From assembly GCA_900549345.1 (NCBI GenBank), contig UROC01000057.1:1-12643 (forward strand): a stretch of DNA of 12,643 nucleotides. The letters are read 5' to 3'. Of the stretch, positions 6,150 through 12,526 are shown piece after piece. The position numbers and the translations under genes were made by a program. A model generated the notes under the pieces. The model was not told the origin of the DNA. It was given only the letters and a program-made list of their open reading frames with translations, and searched no databases. Origin of the DNA: an uncultured Collinsella sp. (GTDB lineage Bacteria > Actinomycetota > Coriobacteriia > Coriobacteriales > Coriobacteriaceae). The stretch's first letter is position 1. Each line of letters begins with the position of its first letter.

Positions 6150-6165
6150 TGTTGAATAGTCAACA
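6150..6165. promoter_or_regulatory. Palindrome TGTTGA-N4-TCAACA between degV and the HAD gene
   Basis: This perfect 6-base inverted repeat with a 4-base centre (ATAG) sits in the divergent intergenic region, 49 bases before the HAD start. Its size and position suit a dimeric repressor site controlling one or both divergent genes. No regulator gene is adjacent, and a chance palindrome cannot be excluded. Confidence 0.3.
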
Positions 6166-6213
6166 GTTTGAAGCGGTGGTGTGGAAATCATCAACTGGGG
6201 AAGAGGGGTGCCG

Positions 6214-6876
6214 ATGGCGGCATTGCAACTTTGCGAGCGGCCGGTTGTGCTGTTCGATTTTGACGGCACGGTGGCCGATACGGGTCGGGCAGTGATGACC
6301 TCGACGCGCAAGACGCTGGCTGCGCGCGGGTTTTCGGAGGCGCGGATGGGTGACCTGCGCCGCATGATCGGGCCTCCGCTGTGGAAGAGCTTCCACGACT
6401 TTTACGGCTTTACGCGCGAGGAGGCTCTCGTGGTGGCCGACGAGTACCGTGCCTTTTTTGACGAGCTAGGACCGGAAGAGTACCCAGTGTTCGATGGGAT
6501 CCCCGAGCTGCTCGACGGGCTGGCCGCCCAGGGCAAGCGTATGGCCGTGGCGACGTCTCGCATGGAGGCGAAGTGTATTGACATGGTGCATGAGCTGGGG
6601 CTTTGCCAGTTCGAAGCCGTGGTTGGCATGAATCCGCCTCAGGGACGCGAGACCAAGGCCGATTCGGTCCGCGACGCCCTGGCGGCGCTTGGCGCGACTG
6701 CCGACGAGGCCGTGATGATTGGCGACCGTTTTAACGATGTGGAGGGCGCGCACGCGATGGGCGTGCCGTGCGTCGGCATCTATTCGGGCGCAGCGGCGCC
6801 GGGTGAGCATGAGGCCGCGGGCGCCGATGCGGTGGTGCACTCGGTGGCCGAGCTTGCTAAACTTTTCGCTATATAA
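6214..6876 (+). CDS. HAD family hydrolase (phosphoglycolate phosphatase-like)
   Basis: This is a 220-residue haloacid-dehalogenase phosphatase of subfamily IA with an alpha-helical cap after motif I. All four catalytic motifs are visible: DFDGTVADT with nucleophile Asp15 and Asp17, VATSR with Thr114/Ser115, Lys148 in RETKAD, and GDRFND with Asp171 and Asp175. The segment MIGPPLWKSF (51-60) is typical of Gph/PpaX-like members, which dephosphorylate phosphoglycolate, pyrophosphate or nucleotides. The substrate cannot be decided here. The ATG at 6214 is preferred because GAAGAGG lies a suitable distance upstream. In-frame GTG codons at 6181 and 6208 are alternatives, but 6208 is too close to that site. 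The next gene begins 54 bases downstream on the same strand with no terminator between, so the two are probably co-transcribed. Confidence 0.9.
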   Translation: MAALQLCERPVVLFDFDGTVADTGRAVMTSTRKTLAARGFSEARMGDLRRMIGPPLWKSFHDFYGFTREEALVVADEYRAFFDELGPEEYPVFDGIPELLDGLAAQGKRMAVATSRMEAKCIDMVHELGLCQFEAVVGMNPPQGRETKADSVRDALAALGATADEAVMIGDRFNDVEGAHAMGVPCVGIYSGAAAPGEHEAAGADAVVHSVAELAKLFAI

Positions 6877-6930
6877 GTATGTGATGTGAGGGGCGGGCAC
6901 GCTCGCCGCTCATTGGTAAGGAGGTCGTCC

Positions 6931-8367
6931 ATGAATCAGGTGGAGCAGAGCGTCGCTGAGTATGTCGACGAGGTCTGGGAGGATGTAGTCGCCGATATTG
7001 AGCAGCTGGTGAGTTATCCGTCCGTGGCAGTTTCTGCCGATGCGGAGCCCGGCGCGCCGTTTGGCCGCCCGGTCCGTGACGCGCTCGATTGCGCGCTCGG
7101 CATTGCGCAAAAGCTCGGCTACCAGACGAGCGACGACGAGGGCTATGTGGGCATTGCCGATATCCCGGGCCGCGGCGACAAGCAGCTCGCGACCATTTGC
7201 CATGTGGACGTGGTGCCCGCCGGCCCCGGCTGGAACACCGACCCGTTTGCGATGGAGCGTCGCGAGGGCTGGCTGCTTGGCCGCGGCGTTATCGACGACA
7301 AGGGTCCTGCCGTGCTGTCACTCTACGCCGGTGCCTATCTGCTCAAGCACGGTATTACCCCACGCTACACCTTCCGCGCGCTGCTGGGCTGCGATGAGGA
7401 AGTGGGCATGTCCGACGTTCACCATTATCTGGAGAACCACGCGAACCCCGACTTTCTGTTTACGCCCGATGCCGAGTTCCCGGTCTGCAATGCCGAGAAG
7501 GGTCAGTTTGGGGCGACGTTTGTGAGCTCCAAGATCGACGGCGGGCGCATCGTGTCGTGGAGTGGTGCCGAGGCGAGCAACGCCATTCCGTCGCAGTCTA
7601 TTTGCGAGCTTGCGATTGCCGCCGATGAGCTGCCTGCCCCGGTCGAGAACGCTGACCGCCTGGAGATCACAGCACTCGATAACGGGCATGCGCAGATTTT
7701 CGCCCACGGTATTGGTGGCCATGCTTCAATGCCCGAGGGCACTATCAATGCCGTCGGTCTGATCGTGGCGTATCTGCGCGAGGCCGAGGACACGTTTGGC
7801 GCCCGTGACGAGCGCTTGCTGACGCCTGCCGAGCACGAGTTCGTCAAATTCTTGGCCTTTGTGCACGCGGATGCCTATGGTCGCGGCTTGGGAATCGATG
7901 CGACGAACGCGGCGTTTGGCCCGCTCACGTGCAACCCCGGCGTCATCCGCGTGGTGGATGGCCACATTGAGCAGGTCATCGACGTGCGCTTCCCCGACAG
8001 CACGAGTGCCGATACTATCCGCGAGCAGCTCGAGCCGCTCGTGGGCCGTTTTGGCGTGACGTGCCAGCTGGGTCGCGCGAAGGTGCCGTTCTCGGTGTCT
8101 GCCGACGATCCGGCCGTGAGGGCGCTCATCGATACCTATAACGAGTTCACCGGTAAACATGCCGAACCCTTTGCCATGGGCGGCGGCACGTACGCGCGCA
8201 ACTTTGCCCGCGCCGTCTCGTTTGGCCCCGAGGAGACCGGCCTTGAGCTGCCCGAGTGGGGCGGCCAGATGCACGGTCCCAACGAGTGCGCCAACGAAGA
8301 GCAGCTCAAGCAAGCACTCAAGATTTATATTGTTGCGATCCTCCGTTTGAATGAATTAGAGCTTTAA
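6931..8367 (+). CDS. Sapep/PepV-like M20 family metallodipeptidase
   Basis: This is a 478-residue M20 peptidase of the Sapep/PepV type, a cytoplasmic Mn- or Zn-dependent enzyme that hydrolyses dipeptides and some unusual beta-Ala or D-amino-acid dipeptides. The metal site is complete: His91 (HVDVVPAGPGW, with Asp93), Asp122 or Asp123 (GRGVIDDKGP), Glu156 as general base with Glu157 (GCDEEVG), Asp180 (FTPDAEFP) and His448 (GGQMHGPNE). The lid-domain motif HGIGGHASMPEG and the substrate-binding GGGTYARNF are also present. The ATG at 6931 follows a near-perfect AAGGAGGT; an upstream in-frame ATG at 6886 would put that site inside the coding sequence. It follows the HAD gene by 54 bases, suggesting a two-gene unit that ends at the hairpin beginning at 8389. 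Confidence 0.93.
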   Translation: MNQVEQSVAEYVDEVWEDVVADIEQLVSYPSVAVSADAEPGAPFGRPVRDALDCALGIAQKLGYQTSDDEGYVGIADIPGRGDKQLATICHVDVVPAGPGWNTDPFAMERREGWLLGRGVIDDKGPAVLSLYAGAYLLKHGITPRYTFRALLGCDEEVGMSDVHHYLENHANPDFLFTPDAEFPVCNAEKGQFGATFVSSKIDGGRIVSWSGAEASNAIPSQSICELAIAADELPAPVENADRLEITALDNGHAQIFAHGIGGHASMPEGTINAVGLIVAYLREAEDTFGARDERLLTPAEHEFVKFLAFVHADAYGRGLGIDATNAAFGPLTCNPGVIRVVDGHIEQVIDVRFPDSTSADTIREQLEPLVGRFGVTCQLGRAKVPFSVSADDPAVRALIDTYNEFTGKHAEPFAMGGGTYARNFARAVSFGPEETGLELPEWGGQMHGPNECANEEQLKQALKIYIVAILRLNELEL

Positions 8368-8388
8368 GGTTTCGCGGTTTCCCAATCT

Positions 8389-8457
8389 AAGTTGCGGTGG
8401 AATAGTTCCTAGAATGGGCCATTTGATGGCCAAGCAGGAACTATTTCACCGCAACTT
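8389..8457. repeat. Palindromic dispersed repeat, copy 3 (best preserved)
   Basis: The arms 8389-8410 and 8436-8457 are reverse complements at 21 of 22 positions, reading AGTTGCGGTGGAATAGTTCC and its near complement. The 25-base centre holds a second perfect hairpin, GGCCAT-TTG-ATGGCC (8417-8431). This cruciform-like layout is shared with copies at 1421-1487 and 4962-5027, although the central sequences differ. It lies 22 bases after the dipeptidase stop. Confidence 0.7.
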
Positions 8458-8466
8458 TGTTTTTAT
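8389..8466 (+). terminator. Likely terminator of the HAD-dipeptidase unit
   Basis: The 22-base palindromic stem of repeat copy 3 is followed at once by a T-rich run (TTTGTTTTTATT, 8456-8467). The combination fits an intrinsic terminator after the dipeptidase gene, with the repeat supplying the stem. The stem is much longer than usual, and the T-run is interrupted by one G. Confidence 0.5.
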
Positions 8467-8498
8467 TGGTGTAAAAGGCGGGTCATGCTTGGTGGCGG

Positions 8499-8520
8499 GT
8501 TTGTTATCCGTTTGTAAAGG
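8499..8520 (+). promoter_or_regulatory. Possible 11-base-period direct repeat upstream of pstS
   Basis: GTTTGTTATCC (8499-8509) and GTTTGTAAAGG (8510-8520) are tandem 11-mers with the same first six bases. Response regulators of the PhoB/PhoP type bind direct repeats of 11-base period upstream of pst operons, so this is a candidate Pho box. The repeat is weak (7 of 11), the consensus for this lineage is unknown to me, and no convincing -10 lies at the expected distance. Confidence 0.25.
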
Positions 8521-8577
8521 CTGGGCAGAGCTTGCGGTAAGGGTCTATCAAATGCCCGTAAGAAACAGCAGTTGGCG

Positions 8578-8636
8578 CGGGCGCTGCCCGGTCGAGGCCG
8601 TATCTTTCCAAACAGCAAAGCGGGCAGGGTGCCCGC
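8578..8636 (+). promoter_or_regulatory. Mutually exclusive hairpins in the pstS leader
   Basis: Two compact hairpins precede pstS: CGGGC-GCT-GCCCG (8578-8590) and GCGGGCA-GGG-TGCCCGC (8620-8636). The 3' part of the first (CTGCCCG, 8584-8590) is also perfectly complementary to CGGGCAG (8621-8627) in the second, so an alternative long-range pairing would break both. The second hairpin ends 15 bases before the ribosome binding site. The pairings are seen; a regulatory role is speculative in GC-rich DNA. Confidence 0.3.
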
Positions 8637-8661
8637 GAGTCGCATGTATGAAAGGAAGATC

Positions 8662-9600
8662 ATGCTCGATCAGGCTTATTCTCGTCGTCAGTTCCTCGGC
8701 CTCGCTGGTGGTCTTGCCGGCATCGTCGGTCTCGGCCTCGTTGGCTGCGGCGGCTCCAACGCCGCCAACACCGCTGCTGAGGGTAGCGCCGCTGCTGCCG
8801 AGTCCGTCTCCGGCGAGGTGACCTACGACGGCGCCTCCTCGTTCCAGGCTCTCGTCGAGGCTGCTGCCGAGAAGTTTATGGATGCCAACCCGGACGTCTC
8901 CATCTCCGGTTCGGGCAACGGTTCGGGCAAGGGCCTGACCGCTGTTGCCGCCGGCACCGTTACTATCGGTAACTCCGACGTCTTCGCCGAGACCAAGCTC
9001 GAGGCCGATCAGGTCAAGAACCTCGTCGATCACGAGGTCGCCGTCGTGGGCATGGGCCCTGTCGTCTCCAAGAACGTCAAGGTCGATGACCTGTCCCTCG
9101 AGCAGCTCAAGGGCATCTTCTCCGGCCAGATCACCAACTGGAAGGAGGTCGGCGGCGACGACGCCAAGATCGTCGTCCTCAACCGCAAGGCAGGCTCCGG
9201 CACCCGCGCCACCTTCGAGGCCGCCGTCTTTGGCGACGAGGCCGTCGACTTTAAGGGCGACGCCGAGCTCGATAAGTCCGGCGACGTCCAGACTCAGATG
9301 GGCAGCACCGACAATGCCATCTCCTACCTCGACTTCTCGCACTTCGACGACTCCAAGTTCAACGCCATCAAGGTCGAGGGCGTGGAGCCCAAGAGCGCAA
9401 ACGTCACCGACGACTCCTTCAAGATCTGGGCTACCGAGCACATGTACTGCGCGAAGGACGCCGACGAGGCCACCAAGGCCTTCCTGGAGTTCATGCTTTC
9501 CGACGACGTCCAGGGCAAACTCGTCGAGGAGCAGGGCTTTATCCCCGTCTCTGCCATGAAGGTCGTCAAGGACGCCAGCGGTAAGGTCTCTGCTAAATAA
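8662..9600 (+). CDS. pstS: Phosphate ABC transporter substrate-binding lipoprotein PstS
   Basis: This 312-residue protein captures inorganic phosphate outside the membrane and delivers it to PstC/PstA. Residues 7-29 form a lipoprotein signal with a twin-arginine motif (SRRQFLG, 7-13), a hydrophobic run and a lipobox LVGC, so the mature protein would begin at lipidated Cys29. A low-complexity Ala/Ser/Gly linker (31-50) follows. Binding-protein features are GASS (57-60), SGSGNGSGKG (82-91), GIFSGQITNW (151-160) and NRKAGSGTR (174-182), all characteristic of PstS. The C-terminal EQGFIPVS is also typical. The ATG at 8662 has AAAGGAAG just upstream, whereas earlier in-frame starts would put an Arg-rich stretch ahead of the signal. 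pstC follows 24 bases later. Expression is probably induced by phosphate limitation, as known for the family. Confidence 0.95.
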   Translation: MLDQAYSRRQFLGLAGGLAGIVGLGLVGCGGSNAANTAAEGSAAAAESVSGEVTYDGASSFQALVEAAAEKFMDANPDVSISGSGNGSGKGLTAVAAGTVTIGNSDVFAETKLEADQVKNLVDHEVAVVGMGPVVSKNVKVDDLSLEQLKGIFSGQITNWKEVGGDDAKIVVLNRKAGSGTRATFEAAVFGDEAVDFKGDAELDKSGDVQTQMGSTDNAISYLDFSHFDDSKFNAIKVEGVEPKSANVTDDSFKIWATEHMYCAKDADEATKAFLEFMLSDDVQGKLVEEQGFIPVSAMKVVKDASGKVSAK

Positions 9601-9624
9601 GCAATCGCCCCGGAAAGGTTTGCA

Positions 9625-10533
9625 ATGGCAAAACAGCTGCCAAAGCGCGAGCTTGAGAACGTGGGCCTGGGCGTCACGGGCGCGTGCGTAGCGCTCGTGA
9701 CGCTTGTCGTTGCCGCGCTCATCTTTATGGTCGCCCAAAAGGGCCTCTCGGCTTTTCTCAAGGACGGCGTCTCGGTCGTCGAGTTTTTTACCGGTACCAA
9801 GTGGGACCTGGCCAACACGGCCGAAAACGGCCTGCCCTATACCGGCGCCCTGCCCCTGATCGTCACCTCGTTTGCGGTCATGGTGCTCTCCACGCTTATC
9901 GCGCTGCCCATCGCCATCGGCTCTGCCATCTTTGCGGTCGAGATCCAGCCTAAGTTTGGCTCCAAGGTCTTTCAGCCGCTTATTGAGCTTTTGACCGGCA
10001 TTCCCTCGGTCGTCTTTGGCCTGATCGGTTTTCACGTGGTCGTCGGCCTTATGAAGAGCGTTTTCCACGTGAGCACAGGCCTGGGCATCTTGCCCGGCGC
10101 CATCGTGCTGGCCGTCATGATCCTGCCGACCATGACCACGCTTTCGGTCGATGGCCTGCGTGCCGTGCCCGACAGCTACCGTCAGGGTTCGCTCGCGCTG
10201 GGCTACACCCGCTGGCAGACCATCTGGCACGTGGTGCTCAAGAGCGCCATGTCCTCGCTCATGACCGCGGTCATCCTTGGCATGACCCGCGCCTTTGGCG
10301 AGACGCTCGCCGTGCGCATGGTTATCGGCGGTATCGAGGCCATGCCGACGTCGCTGCTGTCGCCGGCCTCCACCATCACCACCACGCTCACCACGTCCAT
10401 GGCGGTCTATGCCGAGGGCTCGGCCCAGGACGACGTCCTGTGGGCGCTCGGTCTTCTGCTGATGGGCATGAGCCTCATCTTTATCCTGATCATCCATCTC
10501 ATTGGCCGCAAGGGGGCGAAGGCTCGTGGCTAG
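9625..10533 (+). CDS. pstC: Phosphate ABC transporter permease PstC
   Basis: This 302-residue membrane permease forms half of the phosphate channel. Hydrophobic segments are visible at about 13-36, 77-105, 125-146, 154-172, 210-232 and 270-294, matching the six-helix PstC plan. The cytoplasmic coupling (EAA-like) loop is SYRQGSLALGYTRWQTI (184-200), which contacts PstB. TRAFGET (221-227) is a hallmark of PstC. The extracytoplasmic loop after helix 1 (about 40-75, with FFTGTKWD) is typical. GGAAAGG upstream supports the ATG at 9625. The last eight bases overlap the GTG start of pstA, so the two permease subunits are probably translationally coupled in equal amounts. Confidence 0.95.
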   Translation: MAKQLPKRELENVGLGVTGACVALVTLVVAALIFMVAQKGLSAFLKDGVSVVEFFTGTKWDLANTAENGLPYTGALPLIVTSFAVMVLSTLIALPIAIGSAIFAVEIQPKFGSKVFQPLIELLTGIPSVVFGLIGFHVVVGLMKSVFHVSTGLGILPGAIVLAVMILPTMTTLSVDGLRAVPDSYRQGSLALGYTRWQTIWHVVLKSAMSSLMTAVILGMTRAFGETLAVRMVIGGIEAMPTSLLSPASTITTTLTTSMAVYAEGSAQDDVLWALGLLLMGMSLIFILIIHLIGRKGAKARG

Positions 10534-11452
10534 CACGCGCATCCATATCGACGAGGCGAGACTCGGGCGTGTCCAAAGGCAGGACCGCATCGCCACGGGC
10601 GTGCTGACGGCGATCGTCGCCATCGTCATGCTCATCGTCGTCTCCATGGTGGCCTACATCCTGTTCGAGGGCATCTCGACGCTGTTCCAGCCGGGCTTCC
10701 TCACGCAGCCTGCGCGCGCCAACGGAACCCAGGGCGGCGTGCTCTACCAGCTGTTCGACTCGTTCTACCTGCTGCTGATCACTCTAGTCATCTCGGTGCC
10801 CATCAGCCTGGGCGGAGCGGTCTTCCTGGTTGAGTACGCGCCGAACGGCCCTATCCGCGACATCGCCTCCACCGCTATCGAGACCTTGTCCTCGTTGCCT
10901 TCCATCGTCGTCGGCATGTTCGGCTTTCTGGTGTTCTCGGTGCAGCTGGGCTGGAAGTACTCCATCATCTCCGGCGCCGTCGCGCTCACCATGTTCAACA
11001 TCCCCATCCTGGTGCGCGTGATTCAGCAGGCGCTCGAGGACGTGCCGCAGGCCCAGCGCGATGCGTGCCTGGCCATGGGCCTCACTCGCTGGGAGGCCAC
11101 ACTGCACATCCTGATTCCCGAGGCCATGCCCGCCATCGTGACCGGCATCGTGCTTTCGGCCGGCCGCGTGTTTGGCGAGGCCGCGGCGCTGCTCTTTACC
11201 TCGGGCATGAGCTCGCCGGTTCGTCTGAACTTCTTGAGCTTTAACCTGTCGAGCCCCACCTGCGCCTGGAACGTGTTCCGTCCCGGCGAGTCGCTGGCCG
11301 TGCGCATCTACAAGATCTATGGCGAGGGCAGCCCCGAGGCCCAGCAGATCGTCTGGGGCACCGCGGCACTGCTGATGATCTGCGTGCTGCTGTTTAACGT
11401 AATCGCCCGTATCGTGGGCAAGCAACTGGCAAGGAAGATGACGGCCGAATGA
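10526..11452 (+). CDS. pstA: Phosphate ABC transporter permease PstA
   Basis: This 308-residue second permease subunit pairs with PstC. Hydrophobic segments lie at about 25-49, 79-103, 120-140, 144-165, 200-224 and 276-297. The coupling loop VPQAQRDACLAMGLTRWEA (173-191) corresponds to the EAA motif, and GRVFGEAAALLFTSG (213-227) is typical of PstA. The GTG at 10526 is favoured: it overlaps the pstC stop by eight bases and gives a normal N-terminus (ASTRIHIDEARL). A TTG at 10502 is possible but would extend the overlap with pstC. The stop TGA shares bases with the pstB ATG (ATGA at 11449-11452), so coupling continues to the ATPase. Confidence 0.94.
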   Translation: MASTRIHIDEARLGRVQRQDRIATGVLTAIVAIVMLIVVSMVAYILFEGISTLFQPGFLTQPARANGTQGGVLYQLFDSFYLLLITLVISVPISLGGAVFLVEYAPNGPIRDIASTAIETLSSLPSIVVGMFGFLVFSVQLGWKYSIISGAVALTMFNIPILVRVIQQALEDVPQAQRDACLAMGLTRWEATLHILIPEAMPAIVTGIVLSAGRVFGEAAALLFTSGMSSPVRLNFLSFNLSSPTCAWNVFRPGESLAVRIYKIYGEGSPEAQQIVWGTAALLMICVLLFNVIARIVGKQLARKMTAE

Positions 11453-12321
11453 GCGAGATGAATGCAACGCCCGCAACCGAGGCGGCCACGTCCGAGACCC
11501 AGGACTTTCTGTCGAGCGTGGGGGAGAGCGAGAGGCGCGTGCGCGTGAGCGGCAAGGCCGTGAGCGACGAGGTCGTGCTCTCCGCCAAGGACGTCAACGT
11601 GTACTATGGCGACCACCATGCGCTGCACAATACGTCGCTCGACTTCCACAAGGGTGAGATCACGGCGCTCATCGGGCCTTCGGGCTGCGGCAAGTCGACC
11701 TTCTTGCGTAGCCTCAACCTGATGAATCGCGAGATTCGCCGCTGTCGCGTGGAGGGCGAGATCAACTACCGCGGGCGCAACGTGAACACCAAGACCGAGA
11801 ACACGTACGAGCTGCGTCGCTCCATCGGCATGGTGTTCCAGCAGCCCAACCCCTTCCGCAAGTCCATTCGCGACAACATCACCTTTGCGCCCAAGCGCCA
11901 CGGCATCACCGACCGTGACGAGCTCGACCGCATGGTCGAGGAAAGTCTGCGCGGTGCCGCGCTGTGGGACGAGGTCAAAGACAAGCTCGACAAGAGCGCC
12001 TACGCGCTTTCGGGCGGTCAGCAGCAGCGTCTGTGCATTGCGCGCACGCTGGCGCTCAACCCCGACGTGATCCTGTTCGACGAGCCCTGCTCGGCGCTCG
12101 ACCCCATCTCGACGTTGGCGATCGAGGGCCTGATGTCGTCGATCGTTGCCGACCGTGCCATCGTCATCGTGACGCACAACATGGAGCAGGCGTCGCGCGT
12201 GTCCAACCGCACGGCGTTCTTCTACATGGGCGATATGGTCGAGTACGACGAGACCGACGAGATTTTCCAACGGCCCAAGGATAAGCGGCTGAATGATTAC
12301 CTCACCGGTATGTTCTCCTAG
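11449..12321 (+). CDS. pstB: Phosphate ABC transporter ATP-binding protein PstB
   Basis: This 290-residue ATPase drives phosphate import through PstCA. All nucleotide-binding motifs are intact: Walker A GPSGCGKST (76-84), Q-loop QQPNPF (131-136, characteristic of PstB), signature LSGGQ (187-191), Walker B VILFDE (207-212) followed by PCSALDP, and H-loop His243. The body from about residue 42 matches ordinary PstB, which is usually near 250 residues. The first 40 or so residues (rich in Ser, Glu and Thr) are an extra, probably disordered extension. The ATG overlaps the pstA stop as ATGA and has AAGGAAG upstream; a second ATG three codons later is possible. It is the last gene of the operon, followed by a strong terminator and not by phoU. 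Confidence 0.95.
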   Translation: MSEMNATPATEAATSETQDFLSSVGESERRVRVSGKAVSDEVVLSAKDVNVYYGDHHALHNTSLDFHKGEITALIGPSGCGKSTFLRSLNLMNREIRRCRVEGEINYRGRNVNTKTENTYELRRSIGMVFQQPNPFRKSIRDNITFAPKRHGITDRDELDRMVEESLRGAALWDEVKDKLDKSAYALSGGQQQRLCIARTLALNPDVILFDEPCSALDPISTLAIEGLMSSIVADRAIVIVTHNMEQASRVSNRTAFFYMGDMVEYDETDEIFQRPKDKRLNDYLTGMFS

Positions 12322-12376
12322 TCCGGGACATGCTTGAGGCCCGCGGCGGCCACGGTTGTCGCGGGACTGATTGGAG

Positions 12377-12414
12377 AGGCGGGTCATCTCTTTTGCGAGA
12401 TGGCCCGCCTTTTT
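12377..12414 (+). terminator. Rho-independent terminator of the pst operon
   Basis: The stem AGGCGGGTCATCTC (12377-12390) pairs with GAGATGGCCCGCCT (12397-12410) over 14 positions, with one G-T wobble. The loop is TTTTGC, and a run of five T follows from 12410. It lies 56 bases after the pstB stop and is a textbook intrinsic terminator. Confidence 0.9.
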
Positions 12415-12431
12415 GCTCTGCGACCGAAACG

Positions 12432-12466
12432 ACCACCACAAAGGGGACAGGCACCTTCGTGGTGGT
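12432..12466 (+). repeat. Hairpin with GGGACAGG loop between pstB and the ABC-F gene
   Basis: The arms ACCACCAC (12432-12439) and GTGGTGGT (12459-12466) are perfectly complementary. After one mismatch the stem continues with AAGG/CCTT, leaving the loop GGACAGGCA. Read as a unit, the interior contains GGGGACAGG, the same loop motif as the hairpin at the degV stop, although the stems are unrelated. It lies just before the promoter region of the next gene. Confidence 0.55.
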
Positions 12467-12491
12467 TTGGGGTGGGGCTCGCTGCTATCAT
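12463..12491 (+). promoter_or_regulatory. Probable promoter of the ABC-F gene
   Basis: An extended -10 element TGCTATCAT (12483-12491) lies about 35 bases before the ATG at 12527. At 17-base spacing the -35 position reads TGGTTT, a weak match. Extended -10 promoters tolerate a poor -35. The -35 region overlaps the 3' arm of the preceding hairpin. Confidence 0.4.
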
Positions 12492-12526
12492 GGACAACGT
12501 TGAATTTCTACGAAGGAGCAGGGCAT

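Noticed and set aside
8548..10647. A 699-codon open frame on the minus strand opposite pstS and pstC
   Set aside because: It is antisense to well-supported pst genes, very rich in Asp, His, Gly and Arg, and has no recognisable domain. Long antisense frames are common opposite GC-rich genes.
11317..12441. A 374-codon open frame on the minus strand opposite pstB and the end of pstA
   Set aside because: It mirrors the codon structure of pstB, crosses the pst terminator and has no family features.
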